Source: Rheinheimera sp. A13L (GTDB lineage: Bacteria; Pseudomonadota; Gammaproteobacteria; Enterobacterales; Alteromonadaceae). From it: 64,000 bases of DNA. The notes below the pieces were generated by a model that saw only the letters and a program-made list of their open reading frames with translations, was not told where the DNA came from and ran no database searches. Positions 1 through 10,262 of this stretch are shown piece after piece. The DNA lies in contig NZ_AFHI01000003.1 of the NCBI RefSeq assembly GCF_000217935.1, forward strand, positions 82,495-146,494, in the 5' to 3' direction. Position 1 is the first letter of the stretch. Every line of letters starts with the position of its first letter. The position numbers and the translations under genes are program-made.

Positions 1-393
1 GTCAAAACTTTTAGCGAATGTGTGGAGCGGGTTATTTGGTTCGTTGCGAATTGAATTCAGATAGTGTTTGAACTCCTGAGTCGCAAAAGCTTCTTCAATG
101 TCGCTTTGGGGGACAACCATACCAATGTCATGCCAGTAGGCTGCTTCAAGTAACAGCCATGTGTCAGTAGCCGTGAGGAGCTTAATATCTTCCCCCAGTA
201 ACCGCTCAATGTTGATTAGAATTTGTTTGCTATGAGATTCATCGTGGCGGCTATAGTGCGGAAAAATACTGCCAATAGTCTGTAGGGCTTTAGGTATTAA
301 CTTCTCATCAAAGCCCCACTGATTAACAAGCAGTGATAATGCGGAGTGTTCTTTTTCTTTATCTTTTAAATGCTGTATTAACCGATCTGCCAT
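1..393 (-). CDS. HD-domain protein, N-terminal part only (cut by window edge)
   Basis: An open frame starts with ATG at 391-393 on the minus strand and runs through 131 codons to the left edge without a stop, so the gene is incomplete here. A purine-rich GGAAGAAAGG stretch precedes the start. The visible part has an HD-type arrangement: H46 and the motif RHDESHS (about residues 49-55), then LLLEAAYWHDIGM with H88-D89. This spacing suits a metal-dependent HD phosphohydrolase. Inference: the N-terminus resembles HD domains that sit in front of Hsp90/histidine-kinase-like ATPase domains in long proteins of predicted conflict systems. The deciding C-terminal part lies outside the window. Next to it is a decaying toxin-antitoxin remnant, which suggests an accessory region. 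Confidence 0.6.
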   Translation of the reverse strand, partial: MADRLIQHLKDKEKEHSALSLLVNQWGFDEKLIPKALQTIGSIFPHYSRHDESHSKQILINIERLLGEDIKLLTATDTWLLLEAAYWHDIGMVVPQSDIEEAFATQEFKHYLNSIRNEPNNPLHTFAKSFD

Positions 394-500
394 AGTTCGC
401 CGCCTTTCTTCCTTGTTTTTACGTGGGATGAATATCTGAACAGTCTTAGCGCTGTTTATGGAAACAAGATGACATGCGACAAAGTGTTTGTAAATTCAGA

Positions 501-526
501 TTAGCGCCTCTCATAATGAGAGGCTA
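501..526. repeat. Palindrome between the HD gene and ccdA
   Basis: CCTCTCAT and ATGAGAGG are separated by a single A (508-524), flanked by TTAG and CTAA, giving an almost perfect dyad. It lies upstream of the start of the leftward HD gene and of the rightward ccdA-like gene. It has no T-run, so an operator is more likely than a terminator. That role is inferred. Confidence 0.4.
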
Positions 527-539
527 AATAAACTTACCT

Positions 540-555
540 GCACATGCCAATGTGC
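540..555. promoter_or_regulatory. Inverted repeat upstream of ccdA
   Basis: GCACAT-GCCA-ATGTGC lies 43 bases before the ccdA start. CcdA-type antitoxins autoregulate their operon, so this dyad could be the operator. The assignment rests only on position and symmetry. Confidence 0.3.
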
Positions 556-597
556 ATATGCAATTTTTCTAGCATAGACAATCTTGTAGAGGTTTTT

Positions 598-780
598 ATG
601 GCCGATTTGTATGCTGTAGCAGCACCCCAAAAATCAGCGCCCCTTGAGCGTGCGCTGAAAGAAAAACTGACTAAATACGAAGCGGCTCAGTGGGTTGAAG
701 ATAATAGTGCAGCCATTAAACGCTACAACGAATTTGTGGAACAGCATGGCTGTTTTGGTGATGAATTCAGGAGCTTTTAA
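598..780 (+). CDS. ccdA: CcdA-family antitoxin, orphaned
   Basis: This 60-residue protein has the CcdA C-terminal signature: AAQWVEDNSAAIKRYNEFVE followed by HGCFGDEFRSF. It matches the part of CcdA that wraps around and neutralises the gyrase poison CcdB. The ATG at 598 follows GTAGAGGT; an in-frame ATG at 544 exists but lacks a convincing ribosome site and gives an unusually long N-terminus. The N-terminal DNA-binding half is short and little conserved. Normally ccdB starts at the ccdA stop codon. Here only a remnant is left, so the antitoxin is probably no longer paired at this locus. It might still neutralise related toxins encoded elsewhere. Confidence 0.8.
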   Translation: MADLYAVAAPQKSAPLERALKEKLTKYEAAQWVEDNSAAIKRYNEFVEQHGCFGDEFRSF

Positions 781-827
781 TCGCCGTTCTTGATGTATAT
801 GCAAAAATTGGACTTCGTTATCCATAA
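780..827 (+). pseudogene. ccdB: Remnant of ccdB toxin gene
   Basis: In functional ccdAB operons the stop of ccdA overlaps the ATG of ccdB (TAATG). Here the same position reads TAATC. The frame from 780 encodes IAVLDVYAKIGLRYP and then stops at 825-827. DVYAK and RYP resemble the start of chromosomal CcdB proteins, roughly FDVY...YPYLLDVQSD. The start codon is lost and only 15 codons remain. The next bases are a REP-like hairpin, so the rest of the toxin has been deleted or replaced. Confidence 0.55.
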
Positions 828-838
828 GTAATGTCTCT

Positions 839-874
839 GTTGCAATGCCGCGTCGCGGCGATTGCAACCTACAG
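839..874 (-). repeat. REP-like palindrome with GTAG foot
   Basis: GTTGCAATGCCGC (839-851) pairs with GCGGCGATTGCAAC (855-868) apart from one bulged base. On the minus strand the hairpin is preceded by GTAG (869-872). A GTAG tetranucleotide at the foot of a GC-rich hairpin is the hallmark of REP elements mobilised by TnpA-REP (RAYT) enzymes. A second element of the same design is at 58669-58694. Confidence 0.5.
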
Positions 875-880
875 GTCCGA

Positions 881-1309
881 TTAATCACATTTCTTACCAC
901 AACGGATAATCTTAGTACCGGCTGCTAAACCCTGAGCTTTAAACCAACCTTGCGGCATTTCCAAAGCGCCTATAGCCGGACCTTGGGATTTTTTGCCTTT
1001 TTTATCATAGGGATAAAGGAATTGTATTGGCTCTATGGTCCAGTCCGCTTTGATATAGGCGATATCCAGTGGCACTTTGGTGTTCAGCATCCAAAATGAC
1101 AATATGCGCTCTTCTTCGTAAATAAATAACATGCCGTTTTCTACTTTATCGCGGTACATCAGGCCGCGGGCGCGTTGCTCTGTGGTTAAGGCCAGCTCTA
1201 CTTCGAGTTCAAGGTGGCCCACTTTGATCCATTCTTTTTCAAACTGGATATCCTCAACAGCAACAACAGAAAAACTTAAAGCAAAAAGCGCAGATAACAG
1301 ATAGTTCAT
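881..1309 (-). CDS. DUF192 family exported protein
   Basis: This 142-residue protein begins with a typical signal peptide (MNYLLSALFALSFSVVAVED), so it is probably periplasmic. The rest matches the DUF192 fold: an N-terminal beta strand (VGHLELEVELALT), the conserved TEQRARGLMYR motif, GMLFIYEEE, SFWMLNTKVPLDIAYI and the closing ALEMPQGWF-KAQGL segment. The biochemical role of DUF192 proteins is not established. It stands alone between the ccdA remnant and ald, transcribed leftward, and its C-terminus ends in GKKCD. It is a full-length family member of normal size. Confidence 0.85.
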   Translation of the reverse strand: MNYLLSALFALSFSVVAVEDIQFEKEWIKVGHLELEVELALTTEQRARGLMYRDKVENGMLFIYEEERILSFWMLNTKVPLDIAYIKADWTIEPIQFLYPYDKKGKKSQGPAIGALEMPQGWFKAQGLAAGTKIIRCGKKCD

Positions 1310-1357
1310 GATAAAAAACCTTTGAGGATCAAGCCGAAAGACTAACGGAATTTGCAG

Positions 1358-1386
1358 AAAAAAAAAGGGCGACCTAAGGCCGCCCT
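1358..1386 (-). terminator. Terminator of ald
   Basis: On the minus strand GGGCG and CGCCC (1381-1385 and 1367-1371) form a stem, followed by a run of nine T (A-run on plus). It lies 21 bases past the ald stop codon. Confidence 0.8.
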
Positions 1387-1406
1387 GATAAGAAGTGCTG
1401 TAAAAA

Positions 1407-2528
1407 TTACAGTGCTGCTAACACTTGCTTAGGTTCAACAAATGGCAGATTTAACGCGTCTGCTACGTGTTGGTTTACCACATGACCATTGATCACGTTT
1501 AAGCCGTTTAACAGGTGTGCATCGTCCAGCAATGCCTGTTTGTAGCCTTTGTTGGCTAAACGGATAATAAATGGCAAAGTAGCGTTGTTCAGAGCAAAAG
1601 TAGACGTCAGTGGCACTGCGCCTGGCATGTTGGCCACACAGTAATGCACTACGTCATCAACAATGTAAGTTGGATCAGCATGAGTAGTGGCTTTAGAGGT
1701 TTCTACACAACCGCCCTGATCGATAGCCACGTCAACAATGGCAGAACCAGGCTTCATACGTTTGATATGATCCGCAGTCACCAATTTAGGTGCAGCAGCG
1801 CCTGGAATTAATACACCACCAATGACTAAGTCAGCAGATAACACATGTTTTTCCAGCGCATCTACAGTGGAGTACACAGTTTTTACTGCGCCGTTGAACT
1901 GAGCATCGATACGACGTAATACGTCTACGCTGCGGTCCAGTACCACAACGTCAGCACCCATACCCACAGCCATCTGAGCTGCGTTAGTACCGACCATACC
2001 GCCACCAATGATGACAACTTTGGCAGGCTCAACACCAGGTACGCCACCTAATAACATACCGCGACCGGCACATGATTTCTCTAAAGCACGGGCACCAGCC
2101 TGAATAGACATACGGCCAGCAACTTCAGACATAGGGGCTAATAAAGGCAAGCCACCACGGTTGTCTGTGACTGTTTCGTAAGCGATACAAATAGCTTTGG
2201 ATTTGATCAGGTCTTCTGTTTGCGGCAGATCCGGTGCTAAGTGCAGATAAGTGAACAGGATTTGGCCTTCACGTAACATAGCGCGTTCAACAGCCTGTGG
2301 CTCTTTTACTTTGACAATCATGTCAGCTTGAGCAAAAACTTCAGCTGCAGTTGCTAATACTGTTGCACCAACGGCCTGATAGGCGTCGTCACCAAAACCA
2401 ATGCCACTACCTGCATTGTGTTCAACAATAACACTGTGGCCCAGAGCTGTCAGTTCACGCACGCTGGCTGGGGTCATACCGACGCGGTATTCGTGGTTTT
2501 TAATTTCTTTAGGTACGCCAATAATCAT
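1407..2528 (-). CDS. ald: Alanine dehydrogenase
   Basis: Ald oxidatively deaminates L-alanine to pyruvate and ammonia with NAD+ in the cytoplasm; the family works as a hexamer. The 373-residue length is typical. The start MIIGVPKEIKNHEYRVGMTP carries the substrate-binding Arg of the family, VKVKEPQ the catalytic-site Lys and YLHLAPD the catalytic His. A Rossmann motif GGGMVGTNAA lies near residue 175. The gene is divergent from an lrp-type regulator, a common arrangement in which Lrp/AsnC proteins control alanine use. An intrinsic terminator follows it. Confidence 0.96.
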   Translation of the reverse strand: MIIGVPKEIKNHEYRVGMTPASVRELTALGHSVIVEHNAGSGIGFGDDAYQAVGATVLATAAEVFAQADMIVKVKEPQAVERAMLREGQILFTYLHLAPDLPQTEDLIKSKAICIAYETVTDNRGGLPLLAPMSEVAGRMSIQAGARALEKSCAGRGMLLGGVPGVEPAKVVIIGGGMVGTNAAQMAVGMGADVVVLDRSVDVLRRIDAQFNGAVKTVYSTVDALEKHVLSADLVIGGVLIPGAAAPKLVTADHIKRMKPGSAIVDVAIDQGGCVETSKATTHADPTYIVDDVVHYCVANMPGAVPLTSTFALNNATLPFIIRLANKGYKQALLDDAHLLNGLNVINGHVVNQHVADALNLPFVEPKQVLAAL

Positions 2529-2618
2529 GATATTCCGCCTGTGTAGGGTTGGGTAAAATTTTTGCCTAGTATAGTTATAGATTTGTAGTTTTACCTGTTG
2601 TTTTTTCGATGAAGTGCA

Positions 2619-2639
2619 GTTATAAATCCTGTTATAAAT
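2619..2639. promoter_or_regulatory. Tandem GTTATAAAT repeats in ald-lrp control region
   Basis: GTTATAAAT occurs at 2619-2627 and 2631-2639, just before lrp in the AT-rich 135-bp gap between the divergent genes. Such phased AT-rich repeats fit Lrp binding. No defined consensus match is claimed. Confidence 0.3.
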
Positions 2640-2663
2640 TCAAAAGTAAAATTTTTATCTGCT

Positions 2664-3149
2664 ATGTACGAAACCAGTAAAAGTGTGAAAAAACTAGACA
2701 GGATTGACCGCAAAATTCTGACTGAATTGCAAAAAGATGGCCGTATTGCCAATGTTGAATTGGCCAAAAGGGTAGGGCTCAGCGCAACTCCTTGTCTGGA
2801 GCGGGTGCGTAAATTAGAAGCCGAAGGCTATATTCTGGGCTATACAGCGCAGGTTGACCCGAATAAAGTAGGTTCCGCGTTACTGGTTTTTGTTGAGATC
2901 ACCTTAAGTAAAACTTCACCCGAGGATTTTGATGAGTTCAGCAAAGCGGTGCAGAAGTCGCATGAGATCCAGGAATGCCATTTAGTGTCCGGTAGTTTCG
3001 ACTTCTTACTCAAAACCCGGGTTGCTAATATGGCGGCTTACCGTGAGTTGTTGGGCGAAACCTTATTACGTTTACCCAGTGTGCGCGAAAGCCGTACTTA
3101 TGTGGTGATGGAAGAAGTAAAACAGACCACTTTTATTGCGGTGAACTGA
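2664..3149 (+). CDS. lrp: Leucine-responsive regulatory protein (Lrp/AsnC family)
   Basis: This 161-residue regulator has an N-terminal winged helix-turn-helix (LDRIDRKILTELQKDGR, then VELAKRVGLSATPCLERVRK) and a C-terminal RAM/AsnC effector domain. The LSATPCLERV recognition helix is the one found in true Lrp proteins. Its place before ftsK matches lrp of enteric and marine gammaproteobacteria. Lrp is a global regulator that senses leucine or alanine. Divergent ald is the obvious local target. No good Shine-Dalgarno precedes the ATG; the bases before it are T/A-rich. Confidence 0.93.
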   Translation: MYETSKSVKKLDRIDRKILTELQKDGRIANVELAKRVGLSATPCLERVRKLEAEGYILGYTAQVDPNKVGSALLVFVEITLSKTSPEDFDEFSKAVQKSHEIQECHLVSGSFDFLLKTRVANMAAYRELLGETLLRLPSVRESRTYVVMEEVKQTTFIAVN

Positions 3150-3346
3150 TTCAGGCGTCTTCAATAGGGCTATAGCATCAAAGACGTAGGGGTTTTGTAC
3201 AGCCGGTGTTCAGGCGTTAAAGTTTATATAAGCCTTAGTCGCTGTAGTTATAGTCAATAAGGCTGTAGCTTCAGGTTATGCGGCCATAAAGGGGTGCATC
3301 AGAGTTGTCTCTCTGGTATCTTAAGTGGGTAGAATTCTTAGAATAA

Positions 3347-6004
3347 ATGGGACTTGTTGTGTTGAGTGAAGCCAGAAGGTTGCGAGCCAAATTATTGTTT
3401 TCTTTAAACGGAATGCAGCGTTTATCTGAAGTAGGGTTAATCCTCAGCTTTGGTTTAGCTGCCTTTATGTTATTGGCTTTGATGTCATTCGATCCGGCCG
3501 ACCCAAGCTGGTCTCAGGCGGGTTATCAAACCGCTGTGCATAATTACGCAGGGCCTAAAGGCGCCTGGATTGCTGATATTCTGTTATTTACCTTTGGCTG
3601 GATAGCTTATTTAGTGCCGCCACTGGTGGCCTTTGCTGGTTATTTGTTAACTCGCCGCGCTAAAGCGCTGATGGAGATGGACTTTCTGATCCTGGGTTTA
3701 CGCCTTATAGGTTTAGTTTTAACTATCCTTTGTGCCAGCGCCATCAGCAGTATTAACTTTAACGATATTTTCTATTTTTCATCCGGCGGCGTAGTAGGGG
3801 ATGTTGTCACTTCTATGCTGATGCCAAACTTTAATTTTATTGGCACCATACTGTTACTGCTCTGTGGTTTATCTACGGGTTTAACTTTGGCTACAGGTAT
3901 TTCCTGGGTCACAGTGGCAGACGAGCTGGGCGCTTTAACTATGCGTCTGCTGGTGGCGTTGTATCAGGCTCCAACCCGTTTAGGACATTATCTGGCGCAG
4001 CGCTCTGCGGCTAAAGCGGCGTCGCCTTTATCCTTTCAAACCGAATCCACAGTACCGCAACAGCGTCGTGAACCAGAAATGGACACTGAAATGTCCAAAC
4101 TGACGCACACCGAACCTGCTGTGGCACCGGAAATTATCAGATTAAGCCCTGTGCGTAACGAAGCCACAGAGTCCGCCTTTGTTGCACCTGAAGAAGAACA
4201 AATTCCTTTGCCAGAGATTGAAGAGGTGCAAACTCAGCCAAGCCGGGCTTATTTCCCTGGAGCAGAGCGGGTAGAGCCTTTGCCTTTTGCTCCTTTGGAT
4301 GAAAAAACCGAAGCAGTGGCTTTTGTTAGTGTAGATACGCTGGCTGACGACGATTTAAGTTTTTCAGCTGTGGACGATGCTTATTACCCTGAGCAATTAC
4401 AACATCTGGAACAAAGTTTTGCAGAGTTAGAACGTCAGGCTGTGGTTGAGCCAGTGATGATCGACGAGGAAGAAGACGATACACCGGACGCTGCTCATTT
4501 CAGTCCGGATGATTTACCTTCTTTAGCTTTATTAGACAGACCAGACAAGGCCACTAATCCTATAGATCCTGCTGATTTAGAGCGTGTATCCCGTTTAGTG
4601 GAAACCAAGCTGCTGGATTTTGGTGTCGATGCCAAAGTAGTAGCTGTATTGCCTGGCCCTGTGGTCACCCGTTTTGAGCTGGATTTAGCACCAGGCGTGA
4701 AAGTCAGTAAAATTACCGGTTTATCTAAAGACTTAGCTCGTTCTTTATCTGCCATCAGCGTGCGGGTAGTAGAAGTGATACCGGGTAAGTCTTATATAGG
4801 TTTAGAGCTGCCTAACCAGTTCCGCGAAATAGTTCGTTTATCTGAAGTGATAGGCGACGACATCTTTATTCAGTCTAAATCGCCATTAACTATGGTGCTC
4901 GGTAAAGATATTGCCGGTAAATCCGTAGTGGCCGATTTAGGCCGCATGCCGCACTTATTGGTTGCCGGTACTACAGGCTCTGGTAAGTCTGTGGGTGTCA
5001 ACGTAATGATCTGTAGTTTGCTGTATAAATCCACGCCTGAAGATGTGCGCTTTTTAATGATTGACCCCAAAATGCTGGAATTGTCTGTCTATGAAGGTAT
5101 TCCGCATTTATTGACCGAAGTAGTGACCGATATGAAAGAAGCGGCCAACGGTCTGCGCTGGTGTGTCGGTGAAATGGAACGTCGTTATAAGCTGATGTCG
5201 GCCCTTGGTGTACGTAACTTAAAAGGCTACAACCAGAAAATTCAGGACGCCATAGCTGCAGGTACTCCTATTCGTGACCCGATTTGGAAGCCAAGCGATA
5301 ATATGATGACCATGCCACCAGAGCTGGAGAAGTTGCCTTCTATTGTGGTGGTCATTGACGAATTTGCCGACATGATGATGATTGTGGGTAAAAAAGTAGA
5401 AGAGCTGATTGCCCGTATAGCGCAAAAAGCCCGTGCTGCAGGTATTCACCTGATTTTAGCGACACAGCGTCCTTCAGTGGACGTGATCACAGGTTTAATT
5501 AAAGCCAATATTCCAACCCGTATGGCCTTTCAGGTCTCGTCAAAAATTGACTCCAGAACTATTTTGGATCAGCAGGGCGCGGAAAGCTTATTAGGTCAGG
5601 GTGATATGTTGTATCTGCCGCCAGGTTCTGGTGTGCCTACCCGTGTGCATGGTGCTTTTGTGGATGACCATGAAGTGCATGCTGTGGTGTCGGACTGGAA
5701 ACGCCGTGGTAAACCTAACTATATTTCCGAGATTTTAAACGGCGAGCCGTCAGAAGATAGTTTGCTGCCGGGCGAGAGTATGGAAGGCGATGACGCCGAA
5801 TCCGATCCGCTGTTTGATCAGGCGGTGGCTTTTGTCACAGAAAGCCGCAAAGCTTCGGTTTCAGGTGTACAAAGACGCTTCCGTATTGGCTATAATCGCG
5901 CAGCCCGTTTGGTGGAACAAATGGAAATGAGTGGTATCGTCAGTGGTGCAGGCCACAACGGCAACCGCGAAGTATTAGCGCCTCCTCCTCCTAAAGTATT
6001 TTAA
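3347..6004 (+). CDS. ftsK: DNA translocase FtsK
   Basis: FtsK couples septum formation to chromosome segregation, pumping DNA towards dif and activating XerCD. The 885-residue protein has four N-terminal membrane segments (about residues 25-190), a linker rich in Pro, Glu and Gln (about 220-400), then the RecA-like motor. Walker A is GTTGSGKS near residue 541 and Walker B is [12 protein letters not shown]. The C-terminal gamma domain, which reads KOPS sequences, is [20 protein letters not shown]. The linker is shorter than in E. coli FtsK (1329 aa). It heads ftsK-lolA-rarA-crcB-serS. The assigned ATG has a weak ribosome site, so the exact start is uncertain. Confidence 0.96.
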   Translation: MGLVVLSEARRLRAKLLFSLNGMQRLSEVGLILSFGLAAFMLLALMSFDPADPSWSQAGYQTAVHNYAGPKGAWIADILLFTFGWIAYLVPPLVAFAGYLLTRRAKALMEMDFLILGLRLIGLVLTILCASAISSINFNDIFYFSSGGVVGDVVTSMLMPNFNFIGTILLLLCGLSTGLTLATGISWVTVADELGALTMRLLVALYQAPTRLGHYLAQRSAAKAASPLSFQTESTVPQQRREPEMDTEMSKLTHTEPAVAPEIIRLSPVRNEATESAFVAPEEEQIPLPEIEEVQTQPSRAYFPGAERVEPLPFAPLDEKTEAVAFVSVDTLADDDLSFSAVDDAYYPEQLQHLEQSFAELERQAVVEPVMIDEEEDDTPDAAHFSPDDLPSLALLDRPDKATNPIDPADLERVSRLVETKLLDFGVDAKVVAVLPGPVVTRFELDLAPGVKVSKITGLSKDLARSLSAISVRVVEVIPGKSYIGLELPNQFREIVRLSEVIGDDIFIQSKSPLTMVLGKDIAGKSVVADLGRMPHLLVAGTTGSGKSVGVNVMICSLLYKSTPEDVRFLMIDPKMLELSVYEGIPHLLTEVVTDMKEAANGLRWCVGEMERRYKLMSALGVRNLKGYNQKIQDAIAAGTPIRDPIWKPSDNMMTMPPELEKLPSIVVVIDEFADMMMIVGKKVEELIARIAQKARAAGIHLILATQRPSVDVITGLIKANIPTRMAFQVSSKIDSRTILDQQGAESLLGQGDMLYLPPGSGVPTRVHGAFVDDHEVHAVVSDWKRRGKPNYISEILNGEPSEDSLLPGESMEGDDAESDPLFDQAVAFVTESRKASVSGVQRRFRIGYNRAARLVEQMEMSGIVSGAGHNGNREVLAPPPPKVF

Positions 6005-6015
6005 CTAAGGTGTAT

Positions 6016-6642
6016 ATGAAAAAAACTGTAGCAAATAAAGCTGTTGTCCTGGTGTTGTCTCTGATGCTGCCTGCTTTTATGGCTGTGGCGGATCAGGCGG
6101 ATGCTTTACAGAACAAATTAGCCCGCTTAACCAGTTTTCAGGCCAGTTTTGATCAAACCGTTGTGGATGCCAGCAACAAGCTGATCCAGCAAGGCGAAGG
6201 CATGTTGTCACTGAAGCAGCCTTCTTTATTTCGTTTTGAAACTCAGACGCCAGAGCCAAATCTGTTTATCGGCGATGGCAAAACGCTGTGGTTTTATGCT
6301 GAAGTTTTAGATCAGGTCAGTATTTATGATGCCAAAGAGCAAGTGCAGAAAACTCCTTTTGTGCTCTTAACTTCGCATGACCCTAAGTTATGGGCTCAGT
6401 ACGATGTTACAGGCGCTGATGAGCAGTTTGATATCACACCAAAAGATCCTGGCAATGCAGTAAAAAAACTCAGCCTGAAATTTTCTGGTTTGGCGTTATC
6501 GCAAATGGTCGTGATGGACAGCAATGGTCAGAACAGCACTTTTGAATTTAATCTGGTGCAATACAACACACCGCTGGCATCAGAGCTGTTTGAGTTTGCT
6601 ATTCCAACGACTGCTGAAGTGGATGATCAACGCGTCAAGTGA
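6016..6642 (+). CDS. lolA: Outer-membrane lipoprotein carrier LolA
   Basis: LolA takes lipoproteins released by LolCDE at the inner membrane, carries them across the periplasm and hands them to LolB. The 208-residue protein begins with a signal peptide (MKKTVANKAVVLVLSLMLPA, cleaved near AVA-DQ). The mature part shows the family signature LTSFQASFDQTVVD, then LSLKQPSLFRFET and GDGKTLWFYAEVLDQV. The ATG at 6016 is preferred over an in-frame GTG at 6010 because CTAAGG lies at the right distance. The gene starts 11 bases after ftsK and its stop overlaps rarA. Confidence 0.94.
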   Translation: MKKTVANKAVVLVLSLMLPAFMAVADQADALQNKLARLTSFQASFDQTVVDASNKLIQQGEGMLSLKQPSLFRFETQTPEPNLFIGDGKTLWFYAEVLDQVSIYDAKEQVQKTPFVLLTSHDPKLWAQYDVTGADEQFDITPKDPGNAVKKLSLKFSGLALSQMVVMDSNGQNSTFEFNLVQYNTPLASELFEFAIPTTAEVDDQRVK

Positions 6643-7963
6643 ACAACCTCGGCTTTGAATTTCACGACGATATAAGGCCTCTGGCAGCGCTGCTGAGGCC
6701 AACTCAATTATCGGATTATGTCGGGCAGCAGCAAGTGCTGGGGCCTGGCACACCTCTGCGCAAAGCGATAGAAGCGGGGCGCATTTCTTCGCTCATTTTA
6801 TGGGGCCCTCCTGGCACAGGCAAAACGACTTTAGCCGAGCTTATCGCCATTTATGCCAAAGCAGCCATTGCGCGTTTATCTGCTGTTACTGCTGGTGTCA
6901 AAGAAATACGCGAAGAAATTCAGGCCGCCAAACAACGTTTAGCCCAGAACCAGCGCACCTTGTTATTTGTTGATGAAGTGCACCGCTTTAATAAAGCACA
7001 GCAGGATGCGTTTTTACCTCACATCGAAGATGGCACCATTATTTTTATTGGTGCCACCACAGAAAACCCGGCTTTTGCGCTGAATAACGCTATGTTATCC
7101 CGTGCCCGTGTCTGTATTTTAAAAAAGCTGACAGCAGAGGATCTGACCTTGGTGACAGAGCGCGCTGTGGCTCATTATCAGCAGCATGGCCAGCAGGTTC
7201 AGATAAGCAGTGACGCCCAATCTTTATTGCTGCAACTGGCTGATGGCGATGCCAGACGTTTATTAAACTTATTTGAACAAGCGGTTGAAACTGCGCAGCA
7301 AGGCACAGCTGTGACTGAACTGACTGCTGACTTATTTCGTCAGTTGGTGCCACGGCAATTGCCGGGTTTTGATCAGCAGGGTGATATTTTTTACGATTTA
7401 ATTTCGGCCTTTCATAAATCGGTGCGGGGTTCTAATCCTGATGCCGCTTTGTATTGGTACTGCCGTATTTTAGAAGGTGGCGGCGATCCTTTGTATGTGG
7501 CTCGCCGTCTGCTCGCTATCGCCAGTGAAGACATAGGCAATGCTGATCCACGGGCTTTAACTATAGCTTTGGATGCCTGGGATACCTTTGCCCGGGTAGG
7601 ACCTGCCGAAGGTGAGCGGGCTATAGCTCAGGCTGCTGTGTATATGGCGTTGGCGCCTAAATCCAATGCGGTGTATAGCGCCTTTAACCAGATGCGCCAG
7701 TATGTGCAGCAACACCCCTCTTATGAAGTGCCGGATCATTTACGTAATGCGCCTACTGCTTTGGCAAAACAACAAGGTTTTGGCAAGGCCTATCGTTATG
7801 CACACAATGAACCTGGTGCATATGCAGCGGGTGAGGTGTATTTACCGGAGCAAATGGCTGGCCTGAAGTTTTACACGCCTTCTGATCGTGGCTTAGAGAA
7901 ACAAATGCAGGACAAAATGGCCTATTTAGCTATGATGGACCAACACGCAAAAGGACAGGGTTA

Positions 7964-7964
<1 letters not shown>
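6639..7964 (+). CDS. rarA: Replication-associated recombination protein RarA (MgsA)
   Basis: RarA is a clamp-loader-like AAA+ ATPase that acts at stalled forks. The 441-residue protein has [16 protein letters not shown] at its N-terminus, Walker [10 protein letters not shown] near residue 58, Walker [11 protein letters not shown], sensor-1 GATTENPAF and the C-terminal tetramerisation region ([25 protein letters not shown]). The start is a GTG whose first four bases overlap the end of lolA, implying translational coupling. The position between lolA and serS is conserved in gammaproteobacteria. Confidence 0.95.
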
Positions 7965-9636
<1,672 letters not shown>

Positions 9637-9659
9637 TCTGAACTTTGTGTTCTTTTTGT

Positions 9660-9683
9660 AAGGAGCAGCTTTTCTGCTCCTTT
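9660..9683 (+). terminator. serS terminator
   Basis: AGGAGCAG and CTGCTCCT form a stem (9661-9668 and 9674-9681) bordered by A and T tracts (AAGGAGCAG...CTGCTCCTTT), 24 bases past the serS stop. Confidence 0.7.
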
Positions 9684-9699
9684 GTACTGGGTAAAGCTG

Positions 9700-9897
9700 A
9701 TGTCATTAATCAAAGAACAACAACAAAATTCAAAAAAGACTCCGATCCCTCGTCATGTGGTTGTGCGTAAAACCAGGCCGAATCCTGTAAAGACCATGTT
9801 GCGCTGGGTATATTGGTTGATATTGATTGGTGTACTTGCAGTGGTGGTGATCACCAGTTTTGAAGCCGGAATGGGCATGTACAAAGGGCTGAATTAA
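9700..9897 (+). CDS. Small single-span membrane protein, unknown function
   Basis: I do not recognise a family. The predicted 65-residue product starts MSLIKEQQQNSKKTPIPRH. It has a basic, Pro-containing N-terminal segment (VVVRKTRPNP) and one hydrophobic helix at about residues 36-58 (WVYWLILIGVLAVVVITSF), ending in a short tail EAGMGMYKGLN. The positive N-terminus predicts an N-in orientation. The start is uncertain because no strong ribosome site is present; a TTG at 9682 would add six residues. It follows the serS terminator and converges on the tus operon. Confidence 0.55.
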   Translation: MSLIKEQQQNSKKTPIPRHVVVRKTRPNPVKTMLRWVYWLILIGVLAVVVITSFEAGMGMYKGLN

Positions 9898-9926
9898 CAG
9901 CCTTTTGTTTTTTTAAGCCCTTTGGT

Positions 9927-10262
9927 TCAGAGACACTTTGCCGGTTTTGGCAAACCGGCAATACGAGTGGCTTGTTTAGCCGGACCTTCCGGAAACAACA
10001 GAAATAAATATTTACTGTTGCCTTTATCTGCCCCCAGTTTTTCTCCCATGCTTTTCACCAGTAAACGTATGGCAGGAGAGGTTTGATACTCCTGATAAAA
10101 AGCACGGACAAAATTCACCACTTCCCAGTGTGCCTCTGTCATTTCGATCTGTTCTAACCGGGCAAATTCCTCTGCCAGCTCTGGTGTCCACAAAGTCAAA
10201 TCAGCCAGATAGCCATGTTTATCCAGAGGGTAGCGCAAGTTATTTAAAATCAGTTCTGTCAT
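9927..10262 (-). CDS. tusE: Sulfur relay protein TusE (DsrC family)
   Basis: TusE accepts persulfide sulfur from TusBCD and passes it to MnmA for 2-thiouridine formation in tRNA. The 111-residue protein ends in GLPKPAKCL, whose penultimate Cys is the sulfur carrier. Other family features are DKHGYLADLTLWTPELAEEF and WEVVNFVRAFYQEY. The ATG at 10260-10262 overlaps the TGA of tusB; an in-frame extension upstream lies inside tusB and is unlikely. It is the last gene of tusDCBE. The family also includes dissimilatory DsrC, but the tus context decides. Confidence 0.93.
   Translation of the reverse strand: MTELILNNLRYPLDKHGYLADLTLWTPELAEEFARLEQIEMTEAHWEVVNFVRAFYQEYQTSPAIRLLVKSMGEKLGADKGNSKYLFLLFPEGPAKQATRIAGLPKPAKCL

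Noticed and set aside
480..560. Integron attC site around the ccdA gene
   Set aside because: Toxin-antitoxin genes are common cassettes, but the dyads here lack the attC core GTTRRRY/RYYYAAC pair and the larger symmetric structure.
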